Part shown: in pieces, positions 29,388 through 38,829 of the stretch
Numbering within the stretch: position 1 is the stretch's first letter
Layout: every line of letters starts with the position of its first letter
Assembly: GCF_002964605.1 (NCBI RefSeq)
Contig: NZ_PQDH01000001.1
Span: 372,001-436,000, forward strand
Direction: 5' to 3'
DNA: 64,000 nt
Origin: Vallitalea okinawensis
GTDB taxonomy: Bacteria > Bacillota > Clostridia > Lachnospirales > PQDH01
Notes under the pieces: model-generated
Seen by the model: the letters and a program-made list of their open reading frames with translations, nothing else
Told to the model about the DNA's origin: nothing
Databases searched by the model: none
Made by a program: the position numbers and the translations under genes

Positions 29388-29570
29388 TTATAACGTTTCT
29401 AGCTGAAATTTATCAACCAGTGCTATAAATTCTCTTTCGTCATGAACACATGACATTAAATTTATTTCGAAGATATCTTTGTTTGCTTTAACAAACATCT
29501 TTGTCTGTTTATCTTCAAAAAAATAGAACTTTACTCCGTTTCTCTTTGCTTCAAATGTATAATTTGCCAT
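29388..29570 (-). CDS. Small hypothetical protein, 60 residues
   Basis: The start was set at the ATG of MANYTFEAKRNG because GAGGTG lies six bases ahead. A TTG-type start six codons earlier is less likely. The protein is soluble, alternating and rich in aromatic residues (KFYFFEDKQTKMFV), and looks like a small beta-sheet fold. No family recognised. It stands alone between two plus-strand genes. Confidence 0.6.
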   Translation of the reverse strand: MANYTFEAKRNGVKFYFFEDKQTKMFVKANKDIFEINLMSCVHDEREFIALVDKFQLETL

Positions 29571-29807
29571 AAAGAGCACCTCGTCCATTTATATCTATTT
29601 CCTACTTAAGCGAGTATATAATGCAATGTATGCTATCATTCACCAATATTTCCTAAAGATATCATACACTCTTTTATCATAACATCCTAAATTAGTCATT
29701 TCAAGTCAAATTTTGTTTTTCTTACGATACAAGTCTATCTTTCAATGCATAAAACTTTGCAAATTAGAAAAAAATAGAAATATTCTATAATAAAGGTAGG
29801 AAAACGT

Positions 29808-30458
29808 ATGCCAAGAAAACAATTTTCAAGAATCCCAAGACATATTGGTATAATCCCTGATGGAAACCGCCGTTGGGCCAAAGCTCATGACCTTGATAAA
29901 AAAGCAGGCTATGACTATGGTATTTCACCAGGTTTTCAACTCTATGAAACCATGCTGAAATATGGTGTTGAAGAAGCAACATTTTATGGCTTTACACAAG
30001 ATAATACTAAACGTCCCAAAGCTCAGACTGAAGCTTTTGTCAAAGCTTGTGTTGATGCTGTAGAAATTCTTGCTCACCGAGATGCTAATCTATTAGTCAT
30101 AGGAAATACAAATTCTTCAGTTTTTCCTAAAGAACTATTAAAGTATGCCAATAAACGTGTACATTTTGGTCGTGGACTTATTAACCTCAACTTTTTGGTT
30201 AATTATGATTGGCATTGGGACTTAAAACAGGCACTCAACAATACCAGCATGTATGATCATATCGCCTCTGCAGATATTAGCAGGATAGATCTTATCATTC
30301 GTTGGGGTGGACGACGTCGTCTAAGTGGCTTTTTGCCTATACAATCCGTCTATTCTGACTTTTATGTTATTGATGAGTATTGGCCAGATTTTAAAGAGGA
30401 ACATTTTGTAGAAGCTCTTAAATGGTATCAAACCACAGACATTACATTAGGGGGATAA
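29808..30458 (+). CDS. Cis-prenyltransferase, undecaprenyl diphosphate synthase family
   Basis: 216 residues with the family signature HIGIIPDGNRRWA, in which Asp18 is the Mg-binding catalytic residue, and a C-terminal IRWGGRRRLSGFLPIQSVYSDFY that corresponds to the R(T/W)xGExRLSNFLLWQ motif of UppS. The protein is some 30 residues shorter than typical UppS and has Gly-Arg where Glu is usual, so product length or substrate may differ. Two such genes are common in Clostridia, one housekeeping and one accessory. This copy stands alone rather than beside cdsA/dxr, so I take it as the accessory one. Confidence 0.82.
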   Translation: MPRKQFSRIPRHIGIIPDGNRRWAKAHDLDKKAGYDYGISPGFQLYETMLKYGVEEATFYGFTQDNTKRPKAQTEAFVKACVDAVEILAHRDANLLVIGNTNSSVFPKELLKYANKRVHFGRGLINLNFLVNYDWHWDLKQALNNTSMYDHIASADISRIDLIIRWGGRRRLSGFLPIQSVYSDFYVIDEYWPDFKEEHFVEALKWYQTTDITLGG

Positions 30459-30478
30459 GCTCCCCCTAAATCACAGTT

Positions 30479-30763
30479 CTATTTTTCTTCTACTATAACA
30501 GTGGCATTATAAATAATAATCCTTTTACCATTTAAATCAAATTTAACTTTATTCCCATATTCATTATCTTCAATATCAATCTGGCCTTCATAAGTTTTCA
30601 TGACGTTTCCATCATCATCGTAAACATAAACAACCCGGTTAAGACCTGATATAGAGCTCTTCATGTCTTTCATTTCTCTTTCATAAGATTCAGTACATCC
30701 TATTAATAATATTCCGACTAAAAGCATCGTCAATAACAACATCATCATTTTGACTTTATTCAT
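30479..30763 (-). CDS. Small lipoprotein, DUF5052-like
   Basis: About 94 residues from the ATG six bases after GGAGGAG. A hydrophobic N-terminus ends in a lipobox LIGC, so it is probably anchored outside the membrane. The C-terminal half (VVYVYDDDGNVMKTYEG, KVKFDLNGKRIIIYNATVIV) resembles the DUF5052 family as I recall it. Function unknown. It is convergent with the prenyltransferase gene, 20 bases apart. Confidence 0.7.
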   Translation of the reverse strand: MNKVKMMMLLLTMLLVGILLIGCTESYEREMKDMKSSISGLNRVVYVYDDDGNVMKTYEGQIDIEDNEYGNKVKFDLNGKRIIIYNATVIVEEK

Positions 30764-30958
30764 TAACTGCTCCTCCATCTTTGACATATACTTTTTTTGC
30801 TATCTACAACTATTATGCAACATAATCAAATCAAAAATTCCCATCTATTAAACTTATGAATAAAACCTCAAAGGTGTTCATTTTTCATCCTTAACTTTCA
30901 GTAACTTAATACTATATTGTTACAACTAGGTCCCTTTCACAATCCCATTGATTTGGCA

Positions 30959-32122
30959 TCAAGTGATTGTCTCTTTACTGTATTCTAAAATAACCTGTAT
31001 ATACAACGCTTCTAGAGAAGCTGTGAAATTCTTACATGAAAATACCTTTGAGTAATCAACGGCATTCTCGGATAACATCATCTTAACATCATCTTGCTCA
31101 TGAACCATTAATAAAAATGATTTAAATTCTTCATAATTGTTGTATTGAAAACCATTATGATAATCTAAAATAACCCCCTCTAAGCAAGAGTCACTTCTAC
31201 ATAGTGATGGTAACCCATTGGCAAGTGCTTCGATATAGGTTAGCCCTTGTGTTTCACTTGTTGAGGCACTCACAAATAAATCTGCAGTTTGATAATAATT
31301 CTTTACGTGTGACGGCTCAATCATTCCAGTGAAAACCACTTGATCATTGATCCCAATGGACTTTGCATAACGCTGTAAAGCCTCTTTATTAGGACCATCC
31401 CCGACAATTAAGAAAGTTATGTTTTTTACATCAGACTTATTTAAGTAGTCCATAATCTCTTCTACATTTTTTTCTTTTGCAAGTCTTCCTAGAAATAACA
31501 TAACCGTATTGTTTTGTGGAATACGATACTGATTTTTAATCTTATCTTTTACAGCACCACTCACTTTTTCTTGATAACATTCTATATCTATGCCCGTCGG
31601 GATCACTGAAATTGGCTGATTTATTTGATATTTTAATAATATGTTTTTTACTTTATTCGTTGGTGCAACCACATGATACATATTCTTTAGAATTCTTTTT
31701 GACAGTTTACCTATTAGCTTTCGATTCACTCTAGGACTCCCCTTAATATAATGAATATAATCTTCATACACTGTATGATAAGTATGAACAATGGGTATCT
31801 TGAGTTTTTTAGCTATTTTAATTGATAAAAAGCAAGTATTAAACTCACATTGTGAATGAATGATATTAGGCTTCCACTCTATAATTGCATTGATTTCTTT
31901 TTTTGCTGTAGAACATATAATTCTCGCATTAGGATAAATTGTTTTTGCACTCATTGATTTTACATAATAAGTTTTATCTACTATAACATCGCTTTCTTGT
32001 TGCAGAGTTAATACTCGAACATCATGTCCCATCTTAGTCAATTGATTTTTTAAATTAATGACTGATGTTACCACTCCATTAATTACTGGTACATACCAGT
32101 CTGTAGTAATAAGTATTTTCAT
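30959..32122 (-). CDS. GT4-family glycosyltransferase
   Basis: 387 residues, two Rossmann domains of the GT-B fold. The N-terminal motif WYVPVINGVVTSV resembles diacylglycerol glucosyltransferases and mannosyltransferases of family GT4. The C-terminal donor domain has LFLGRLAKEKN, VGDGPN and the EX7E-like segment SETQGLTYIEAL. It is cytoplasmic or membrane-associated, and transfers a sugar from a nucleotide donor to a lipid or glycan acceptor. It is divergent from the sulfotransferase gene, and both have nearly the same leader, so the acceptor made here may be what the sulfotransferase modifies. That link is inference. Confidence 0.88.
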   Translation of the reverse strand: MKILITTDWYVPVINGVVTSVINLKNQLTKMGHDVRVLTLQQESDVIVDKTYYVKSMSAKTIYPNARIICSTAKKEINAIIEWKPNIIHSQCEFNTCFLSIKIAKKLKIPIVHTYHTVYEDYIHYIKGSPRVNRKLIGKLSKRILKNMYHVVAPTNKVKNILLKYQINQPISVIPTGIDIECYQEKVSGAVKDKIKNQYRIPQNNTVMLFLGRLAKEKNVEEIMDYLNKSDVKNITFLIVGDGPNKEALQRYAKSIGINDQVVFTGMIEPSHVKNYYQTADLFVSASTSETQGLTYIEALANGLPSLCRSDSCLEGVILDYHNGFQYNNYEEFKSFLLMVHEQDDVKMMLSENAVDYSKVFSCKNFTASLEALYIQVILEYSKETIT

Positions 32123-32435
32123 TATAATTGACTCCTTGCTTAACTTGATATTTTAATAATAAGATATAACTCTAAACTCCTAATAGAAAAAATCTAAACA
32201 AATTATCAACAAATTCAAACATGAACCTGCTCTAACATCCATAATGGATAATGCAGATATTAGTGAATTAAGAGAATGATCGAAAACCCTAATATAAGTA
32301 ATAAATTACAATAACATAAAATATTTTGCCGAAGATACTCAATAATTAATGTTTTATTTATATTTTATCTATTAGGAGTTTAGAATTGTGGGTTATCATT
32401 GAACCATCAAAGTCAAGCAAGGAGGTAAGTTAAAC
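32123..32435. repeat. Inverted duplicate leaders of the glycosyltransferase and sulfotransferase genes
   Basis: The 17-base sequence TCTATTAGGAGTTTAGA occurs on the plus strand at 32368-32384 and on the minus strand at 32171-32187. Each copy lies about 50 bases ahead of the start codon it faces (32436 and 32122). Likeness continues downstream: both leaders then read ATCAA(A)GT(C/T)AAGCAAGGAG before the start. The sequence between the copies holds no gene. It may be a shared operator, promoter or RNA element. Confidence 0.75.
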
Positions 32436-33395
32436 ATGAATTATAAAAAAAAATATAGAATTTTTATAAATTCAACTGGTAGAACTGGTACACAGTTTTT
32501 TGCAAAAAATATGGATGCAATGATTGATAACTCTGTTTCATTTCATGAACCTGGAACTCCATGGCCATCAAAACCAAAAAAGCTATTAAGACAAATAAAA
32601 GATTATGGTTTGTACCATCTGACTTTAGGTCAAAATAAAAATACCCATTCATTTTATAAACTAAGTAGAGACTATGTTACTGGAGATATATCAAGAGATG
32701 AAGCAAAAGAAAACATCATTAATATAAGCAATAAAACTATAAAATTTCTTAATAAACAAATTTATATAGAATCTAGTGGACATATATATGGGCTTTTAGA
32801 CTTGATTGATGAGATATATGATGACACTAGATTTGTTTTCGTTGTGAGAGATCCAAGAACATGGATAAATTCTGCCCTTAAAAAAAAGGAATATAGCCTT
32901 TATGGCTTTATAGAACTATTTTTCAAAAAGATAAGTCTACAGCCATCATGTTTCAAAAATGATCCCTATAAACATGAGTGGAATTGCATGTCTAAATTTG
33001 AAAAGTACTGTTGGTTCTATAATAAAATGAATGAAATCGCTATTTCTTCTATGGAAGGAAAGTCAAATTTCAAAATATTCAAATATGAAGATATATTCTT
33101 ATCCGAACAAAAAAGTGAAAATTTTAGGAAACTACTAGATTTTGCTACTGATTTTGAAAATAGTGATATAAAAGTTAAATTAAATCCCGAATTATTAAAT
33201 AAAAAGGTTGACTCTAGATCGTATAAAAAAAAGAAACTGGATTGGGAAAATTGGAATAAAGAAAAAGCTCTGCTATTACAGAAGCATTGCGGAAAATGGA
33301 TGGATACCTTTGGATATGGTAAAGAAGATCATTGGAAAGATTTAATCTCACAAAGTAAGATCTATCCAAAAAATAAACTAGAATTAGAGGTATAA
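32436..33395 (+). CDS. PAPS-dependent sulfotransferase
   Basis: 319 residues. The 5'-phosphosulfate loop appears at residues 12-21 as NSTGRTGTQF and the 3'-phosphate site as FVVRDPRTW. A His-Glu-Pro (FHEPGTPWP) early in the chain resembles acceptor-side residues of carbohydrate sulfotransferases. No signal peptide or transmembrane helix, so it acts in the cytoplasm. The donor PAPS would come from the CysD/CysNC enzymes encoded 1 kb downstream. AAGGAGGTAAG precedes the ATG. Base composition is more AT-rich than the neighbours, which hints at acquisition. Confidence 0.85.
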   Translation: MNYKKKYRIFINSTGRTGTQFFAKNMDAMIDNSVSFHEPGTPWPSKPKKLLRQIKDYGLYHLTLGQNKNTHSFYKLSRDYVTGDISRDEAKENIINISNKTIKFLNKQIYIESSGHIYGLLDLIDEIYDDTRFVFVVRDPRTWINSALKKKEYSLYGFIELFFKKISLQPSCFKNDPYKHEWNCMSKFEKYCWFYNKMNEIAISSMEGKSNFKIFKYEDIFLSEQKSENFRKLLDFATDFENSDIKVKLNPELLNKKVDSRSYKKKKLDWENWNKEKALLLQKHCGKWMDTFGYGKEDHWKDLISQSKIYPKNKLELEV

Positions 33396-33396
33396 T

Positions 33397-33591
33397 ATGA
33401 ATATTGAACGATTAACAGATACTCATACTCAGCAAATAAATGGCGTTACATCTTCTCAAAATATTTTAAGAAAAGATTTATACAAGACAAAAGATATAAA
33501 CACTAAAATACTAATAAACGACGAAGATTTATTAAATAGAGTCTTTGACAAAACGATTAAAAAATTATATTTAAAGATGTTGGTTAGCTAG
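33397..33591 (+). CDS. 64-residue protein between sulfotransferase and TauE genes
   Basis: No family recognised. It starts one base after the sulfotransferase stop and ends one base before the TauE/SafE start, so all three are translationally coupled, which supports it as a real gene. It is polar and Lys/Asp/Asn-rich, without signal peptide or helix long enough to cross a membrane. GAGG lies just ahead of the ATG. Confidence 0.65.
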   Translation: MNIERLTDTHTQQINGVTSSQNILRKDLYKTKDINTKILINDEDLLNRVFDKTIKKLYLKMLVS

Positions 33592-33592
33592 T

Positions 33593-34387
33593 ATGATAGA
33601 TATATCAAACCTTTTGTATATACTAACCTTAATATCAGCTGGTTTAATAGCAGGCATTATTACTGGCTTTGTTTCTGCTTCCGCCTCTGTAATAATAACT
33701 CCCATGCTTACTATTCTTCTAGGTTTTGATGTATACTCTGCTCTTGGTATATCCTTAGCTGCAGATGTAGTGGCATCTTTAACGACAACATATGTGTATC
33801 ATAAACATGAATGTGTTAAGTATAAAAAATCTTTTGTATTGATAATTGTAGCTGTTTTATTCACTATACTAGGTAGTTTCTTTACTAGAAATACAAGCGA
33901 TACCCTTTTAGGCGGTCTAGCAGGTGTAGGGATATGTATGTTAGCTTTTCAATTTATTAAAGGTAATTTTGAAACAAGATTAAAAAACCTCAGAGAAAAT
34001 AAAATTTTCATTCATTTTTCGGAAAAGCATAACCTTTTTATAGTTGTGAGTGGTATAGTAATTGGTCTAAATACAGGCATACTGGGCGCTGGTGGTGGTG
34101 TTCTTATACTGTTCACACTTCTTTTTGCATATAACATAGGCATTAAGAGTGCTATTGGTACTTCAGCTTTTACTATGTCGATGATTGCACTTTGCGGTTC
34201 TATCGCACACTTTTATTATGGTGATTTTGCAATCTTTGAAGTTGTAGTCACATCTATAGGAAGTTATATTGGTGCATATATCGCTTCGCATTATGTTCAT
34301 ATTTCTAGCGAAAAAAGAGTAACCAGGTTAGCTGGAATAATGTTTAGTGTCATTGGTATAACTATGGCTATCACTGGTATAATTTAG
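33593..34387 (+). CDS. TauE/SafE-family anion transporter
   Basis: 264-residue membrane protein with about eight helices in two repeats. The repeat motifs are GIITGFVSASASVIITPML and GLNTGILGAGGGVLILF. Family members move sulfite, sulfoacetate or other sulfur anions. Here it is the third gene after a sulfotransferase and faces PAPS-synthesis genes, so sulfate uptake or sulfite/sulfate export is probable. Its ATG lies one base after the previous stop, with a weak ribosome site. Confidence 0.87.
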   Translation: MIDISNLLYILTLISAGLIAGIITGFVSASASVIITPMLTILLGFDVYSALGISLAADVVASLTTTYVYHKHECVKYKKSFVLIIVAVLFTILGSFFTRNTSDTLLGGLAGVGICMLAFQFIKGNFETRLKNLRENKIFIHFSEKHNLFIVVSGIVIGLNTGILGAGGGVLILFTLLFAYNIGIKSAIGTSAFTMSMIALCGSIAHFYYGDFAIFEVVVTSIGSYIGAYIASHYVHISSEKRVTRLAGIMFSVIGITMAITGII

Positions 34388-34431
34388 GATTAATTATTAC
34401 CTTCCTATATTACATCATGGTATATACCTTA

Positions 34432-34460
34432 ACAGCAGCAATCTCTTGGATTGTTGCTGT
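34432..34460 (+). terminator. Hairpin after the TauE/SafE gene
   Basis: ACAGCAGCAATC pairs with GATTGTTGCTGT with one G·U pair, followed by ATTGATTT. It ends the sulfotransferase operon. Confidence 0.7.
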
Positions 34461-34492
34461 ATTGATTTGACATATATCGCTCTTAAAGAAAA

Positions 34493-34526
34493 CTAAAACC
34501 AACATATATATCTATGTTGGTTTTAG
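34493..34526 (-). terminator. Terminator after cysNC
   Basis: A perfect 14-bp stem (CTAAAACCAACATA with its complement) is followed on the minus strand by TTTTCTTT, ten bases after the cysNC stop. Confidence 0.85.
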
Positions 34527-34536
34527 CCATTTACAT

Positions 34537-36369
34537 TTAGATTTTTTCTTTGATAAATTCCACAATCTCGCTTGCAACTTCATCAACAGTTCTCCATACT
34601 GTTTGTACTTTTAAATCAGGATTTGTAGGTTCTTCGTATGGTGCGGATATGCCTGTAAAGTTAGGTATCTCCCCTGCTCTAGCTTTGGCATATAAACCTT
34701 TTGTATCACGCTTTTCGCACTCTTTCAAAGGTGTTGCCACATATACTTCAATATAGCTATCGCCTATAATCTCTCTAGCACTCTGTCTATCTTTTTCATA
34801 AGGTGAGATAAAGGATGTAATCGTTATAAGCCCGGCGTCATTCATCAGTTTGGTAACCTCTGAGATACGTCTAATGTTCTCTATTCTATCTACTTCCTTA
34901 AAACCTAGGTTTTTATTAAGTCCATGCCTTACATTATCTCCATCAAGTAGCATAGTATGTTTACCTAACGCTACAAGCTTTTTCTCTACTGCATTGGCTA
35001 GTGTAGACTTCCCTGAACCACTAAGCCCTGTAAACCAAAGTGATAAAGGGTTTTGTGATTTTTGAATAGCTCTAAATTCTCTCGTTACATCATTTTGTTG
35101 CCAAATAACATTTGTAGAACGTCTAAGACCATGCTTTATAACTCCACAGGCAGATGTCATATTGCTTACTCTATCTATCAGTATAAAACTTCCTATTGCC
35201 TTATTCCTTGCAAAATTGTCAAAAACCATTTCTTCACTTAAAGCTATATCTATTTCTGCAATTTCATTCTTAAACAGCTGATCTGCTGATATATGCTTAC
35301 CTGAATTGATATCAACTTTATGTTTAATACTCATAACTGTTGCAGGAAGTATCTTAGTTCCACACTTTATTAAGTAGTTCCTGCCTGGAACCATCTCTTT
35401 ATTATCCATCCAAAATAGACTAGCAGTAAACATATCAGCTACTTCTAGCTTTTTATCTTTTACTATTACACAGCCCCTAGATATATCTATTTCTTTATTA
35501 AGACAAATCGTTATAGGCTCACCAGCTATCGCACTTTCCTCTTCTTTTTCAGTTACAAGAATCTTTGTAACATTAGCTTTCTCTCCCATCGGTAGGACAG
35601 TTATTTCTTCACCTACTTTTAAACTTCCAGATTCAATCTGTCCTTGAAAACCTCTAAATGTGTGATTAGGTCTACAAACCCTCTGTACAGGCATAATAAA
35701 CTCTCTATTGACATCATCAGAAATGACGTCTATATTTTCCAAATACTCGTAAAGTGATTGTCCTTTATACCAAGGTGTTTTACTTGATTTATTGGTTATA
35801 TTATCTCCTAGCGTCGCTGATACTGGTATGACTGTAATGCTACTCAAATCAAAGTTAGCACAAAGTGTTTTAAAATCTCGTTTTATCTCTTCAAATCTAT
35901 GCTTATCGTAGTGAATCAAATCCATTTTATTTACAGCTAAGACAATGTGTTTAATACCCATAAGTGCGCATATTCTGGTATGTCTTTTAGTCTGTAAAAG
36001 TACTCCCTGTGATGCGTCAACAAGTATAACCGCTAAATCTGCAAAAGAGGCTCCAACTGCCATATTCCGCGTATATTGCTCATGTCCTGGACAGTCAGCA
36101 ACTATAAAACTACGCTTAGCAGTGGTAAAGTATCTATACGCAACATCTATAGTAATACCTTGTTCACGTTCTGCCATAAGACCATCAAGTAGTAGTGAAT
36201 AGTCTAATTCCCCTTCATTACTTCCTAATCTACTGTCTAATTCAAGCGCTTTCTCTTGATCTGCAAAGATAAGTTTTGCATCGTATAACATATGACCTAT
36301 TAGAGTGGATTTTCCATCGTCTACAGAGCCACATGTAATAAATTTAAGTAAACTCTTTTGTATACTCAC
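34537..36369 (-). CDS. cysNC: Fused sulfate adenylyltransferase subunit 1 / APS kinase
   Basis: 610 residues. The N-terminal 430 residues are an EF-Tu-like GTPase with G1 GSVDDGKSTLIG, G3 DCPGHEQYTRNM and G4 NKMDL: the regulatory subunit that drives APS formation by CysD. The C-terminal 180 residues are APS kinase with its P-loop GLSGSGKSTL and the FISPYEKDR motif. Together with CysD it makes PAPS from sulfate and ATP. Such NodQ-type fusions are found where PAPS is needed for sulfation as well as in assimilation. No CysH/CysC-independent reductase lies nearby. It follows cysD by one base. Confidence 0.95.
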   Translation of the reverse strand: MSIQKSLLKFITCGSVDDGKSTLIGHMLYDAKLIFADQEKALELDSRLGSNEGELDYSLLLDGLMAEREQGITIDVAYRYFTTAKRSFIVADCPGHEQYTRNMAVGASFADLAVILVDASQGVLLQTKRHTRICALMGIKHIVLAVNKMDLIHYDKHRFEEIKRDFKTLCANFDLSSITVIPVSATLGDNITNKSSKTPWYKGQSLYEYLENIDVISDDVNREFIMPVQRVCRPNHTFRGFQGQIESGSLKVGEEITVLPMGEKANVTKILVTEKEEESAIAGEPITICLNKEIDISRGCVIVKDKKLEVADMFTASLFWMDNKEMVPGRNYLIKCGTKILPATVMSIKHKVDINSGKHISADQLFKNEIAEIDIALSEEMVFDNFARNKAIGSFILIDRVSNMTSACGVIKHGLRRSTNVIWQQNDVTREFRAIQKSQNPLSLWFTGLSGSGKSTLANAVEKKLVALGKHTMLLDGDNVRHGLNKNLGFKEVDRIENIRRISEVTKLMNDAGLITITSFISPYEKDRQSAREIIGDSYIEVYVATPLKECEKRDTKGLYAKARAGEIPNFTGISAPYEEPTNPDLKVQTVWRTVDEVASEIVEFIKEKI

Positions 36370-36370
36370 C

Positions 36371-37270
36371 TTAGAAATACCCCTCTCTCTTACGTCTTTC
36401 CATACTTCCTACAGCTTCATTATCTATAACTCTTGTAGTTCTTTCAGAAGAAATAGCACCAAGTGTTTCTTCAATTATTTCATCAAGTGTGTTAGCCTTT
36501 GAGTAACAGCCACCTGTTAACGGATAGCAACCAAGTGTTCTAAAACGAATGAAATTTTTAATAATTTTTTCGCTTTCATACACTCTCATTCTATCATCAT
36601 CAACAAGTATAATATTTCCATCACGCTCTATGTACTCACGTTCTTCTGCGAAATAAAGGGGTACTATTTCAATATTCTCACGTTTTATATATTGCCAAAT
36701 ATCTTTTTCTGTCCAGTTAGAAATAGGGAAAACTCGCATGCTTTCTCCTTTATGAAGTTTTGTGTTATACAGTTTCCACATTTCTGGTCTTTGATTTTTT
36801 GGATCCCATGCGTGCTTATTATTACGGAATGAGAACACTCTCTCTTTTGCACGAGACTTCTCTTCATCACGTCTCCCTCCACCAAATGCAGCATCAAAAC
36901 CATAATGATCAAGCCCTTCTTTAAGAGCCTGTGTTTTCATTATATCTGTATACGCACTTCCATGATCAAATGGGTTAATACCGTCTTTGACACCTTGTTC
37001 ATTAGTGTGTATAAGCATTTCAATCCCTAACTCTTTTGCACGTCTATCTCTAAACTGTATCATTTCTTTAAACTTCCATGTTGTATCAATATGCATAAAT
37101 GGAAAGGGAGGTTTTTCAGGATAGAACGCTTTCAAAGCAAGATGTAGCATTACAGAACTATCCTTTCCTACAGAATACAACATAACAGGGTTTTCGCACT
37201 CTGCAGCTACTTCTCTGATTATATATATTGCCTCAGCTTCTAGCTGATCTAAGTGTGTTAACTCTTTCAT
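36371..37270 (-). CDS. cysD: Sulfate adenylyltransferase subunit 2
   Basis: 299 residues from the ATG that follows TAGGAG by six to seven bases, matching the ~300 residues of E. coli CysD. The longer reading frame overlaps cysQ. It has the PP-loop motif [31 protein letters not shown] and the conserved GCYPLTGG. It catalyses ATP sulfurylase chemistry with CysN. Tight spacing with cysQ (29 bases) and cysNC (1 base) marks one operon. Confidence 0.95.
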   Translation of the reverse strand: MKELTHLDQLEAEAIYIIREVAAECENPVMLYSVGKDSSVMLHLALKAFYPEKPPFPFMHIDTTWKFKEMIQFRDRRAKELGIEMLIHTNEQGVKDGINPFDHGSAYTDIMKTQALKEGLDHYGFDAAFGGGRRDEEKSRAKERVFSFRNNKHAWDPKNQRPEMWKLYNTKLHKGESMRVFPISNWTEKDIWQYIKRENIEIVPLYFAEEREYIERDGNIILVDDDRMRVYESEKIIKNFIRFRTLGCYPLTGGCYSKANTLDEIIEETLGAISSERTTRVIDNEAVGSMERRKREGYF

Positions 37271-37299
37271 TTTTAATTCTCCTATACATAGATTTCTAT

Positions 37300-38082
37300 T
37301 TAAACCCAAATATTTTCCCTTCTATTTACTACATAAAAGCCTTTTTCATTAAGATTACTTTTTCTATTGTAGGTCATTTCGGTATGATCCATATTTCTGA
37401 AAATACCACCTGCTTCTATTACTATTGCTTGCATTGCACAAGTATCCCATTCACAGGTATAACCAAATCTGTAGTATACATCAGCTTTCCCTTCTGCTAT
37501 CATAGTGCCTTTCAAAGAACTTCCCGCAGATATAGTTTCTGATATCATATTTTTGTGACTTTTTATTAGGTTTTCTTCTTGCTCAGATGAGTGTGACTTA
37601 CTTCCTAACCAAACTAAACCATCTAGCTTATCGGTAACTGAGATCTTAGTGACTTCTCCATTTTCAACTTTAAAAGCACCTTGACCTTTACTTGCGTAAA
37701 ACAGGGTTTTAGTTACCGGTACATATATGACACCAAGTACAGGTTTACCCATATATGCTAGGGCGATATTAACAGTAAACTGTCCATTCTTTTTAATGAA
37801 CTCTTTCGTACCATCTAGCGGATCTATTATCCATAACCAGTCATTACTCAATCTGTTTATATCCCCTGCACTTTCTTCTGAAAGTATGGCTATCTCAGGA
37901 AACTCATCTTTAAGCGAAGTCACTATAATCTCATTAGATTTTTTATCCGCTATAGTCAATGGACTGTTATCAACTTTTATTTCTATACTGCTATCAAAGT
38001 CAGTCGAATAGATTTTCATTATTTGCTCGCCTGCTTTAATTGCTAGGTGTTTTGCTATTTCAAGTTGCTTATTTAGATTCAT
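37300..38082 (-). CDS. cysQ: 3'(2'),5'-bisphosphate nucleotidase
   Basis: 260 residues from the ATG after GGGGGC. Inositol-monophosphatase-fold Mg/Li-sensitive phosphatase with LSEESAG and [10 protein letters not shown] for metal binding and a C-terminal [15 protein letters not shown]. It removes the 3'-phosphate of PAP, the by-product of sulfotransferases, and balances PAPS. Its place with cysD and cysNC supports a sulfation pathway. Confidence 0.93.
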   Translation of the reverse strand: MNLNKQLEIAKHLAIKAGEQIMKIYSTDFDSSIEIKVDNSPLTIADKKSNEIIVTSLKDEFPEIAILSEESAGDINRLSNDWLWIIDPLDGTKEFIKKNGQFTVNIALAYMGKPVLGVIYVPVTKTLFYASKGQGAFKVENGEVTKISVTDKLDGLVWLGSKSHSSEQEENLIKSHKNMISETISAGSSLKGTMIAEGKADVYYRFGYTCEWDTCAMQAIVIEAGGIFRNMDHTEMTYNRKSNLNEKGFYVVNRRENIWV

Positions 38083-38142
38083 GATCAGATTGCCCCCTGT
38101 ATGCTTCATTATTCTTTATAATTTCTTCATAACATCTATCCA

Positions 38143-38829
38143 TTAACCATTATTCAAGCGATAACCTGCCCCCCAAATTGTTTCTATCATTTGTGTTTCT
38201 TTAGTATCTTCTAACTTCTCACGTATACGATTAATGTGTACTGTTACTGTAGCATTATCACCAATGTAATCGAACCCCCAAATTTTCTCAAACAATTGCT
38301 CTTTTGAGAAGACAATATTAGAATTCATTGCAAGAAATTTAAGTAATTCAAACTCTCGATTTGCAAGTTTAATTTCTTTTTCTCCTTTGTACACTTTCCA
38401 GCTTTTTAAAAGTATCTTTATGTCTTGTATTACAATAACTTCATCCATAGGTGTACTACCTAACAAACGTTGGTACCTATGTATATGTGCTTTTACTCTT
38501 GCAACAAGCTCAGCAGGGTCAAAAGGCTTAATAATGTAATCATCTGCCCCAAGTCCAAGCCCTCGAATTTTATCAATTGATTCCGTTTTAGCTGTTACCA
38601 TTAAAATTGGAATATTTAACTGTTCTCTTAATGCTTTACATATCTCATACCCACTTTTTCCAGGCAACATTAAGTCCAGTAAAATAAGATCATAGTCGCC
38701 ATGTAAAGCCACTTCAACTGCGCTGGATCCATCTTGTACAAGATCAACTTCAAACTGATTAATTTCTAAATAATCTTGCTCAAGCATGGCAATTTCTGGG
38801 TCATCTTCAATGATTAATATTTTAGACAT
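38143..38829 (-). CDS. OmpR/PhoB-family response regulator
   Basis: 228 residues: receiver domain (residues 1-115) with phospho-acceptor Asp52 in LLDLMLPGKSG, Lys in TAKTE, then a winged-helix DNA-binding domain with NREFELLKFL and ATVTVHINRIREKLE. It overlaps the kinase gene by eight bases and lies 60 bases ahead of cysQ, so it probably shares the PAPS operon and may control it. Confidence 0.93.
   Translation of the reverse strand: MSKILIIEDDPEIAMLEQDYLEINQFEVDLVQDGSSAVEVALHGDYDLILLDLMLPGKSGYEICKALREQLNIPILMVTAKTESIDKIRGLGLGADDYIIKPFDPAELVARVKAHIHRYQRLLGSTPMDEVIVIQDIKILLKSWKVYKGEKEIKLANREFELLKFLAMNSNIVFSKEQLFEKIWGFDYIGDNATVTVHINRIREKLEDTKETQMIETIWGAGYRLNNG

Noticed and set aside
34850-35065. 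Plus-strand ORFs within cysNC and cysD
   Set aside because: Antisense shadows of conserved genes.
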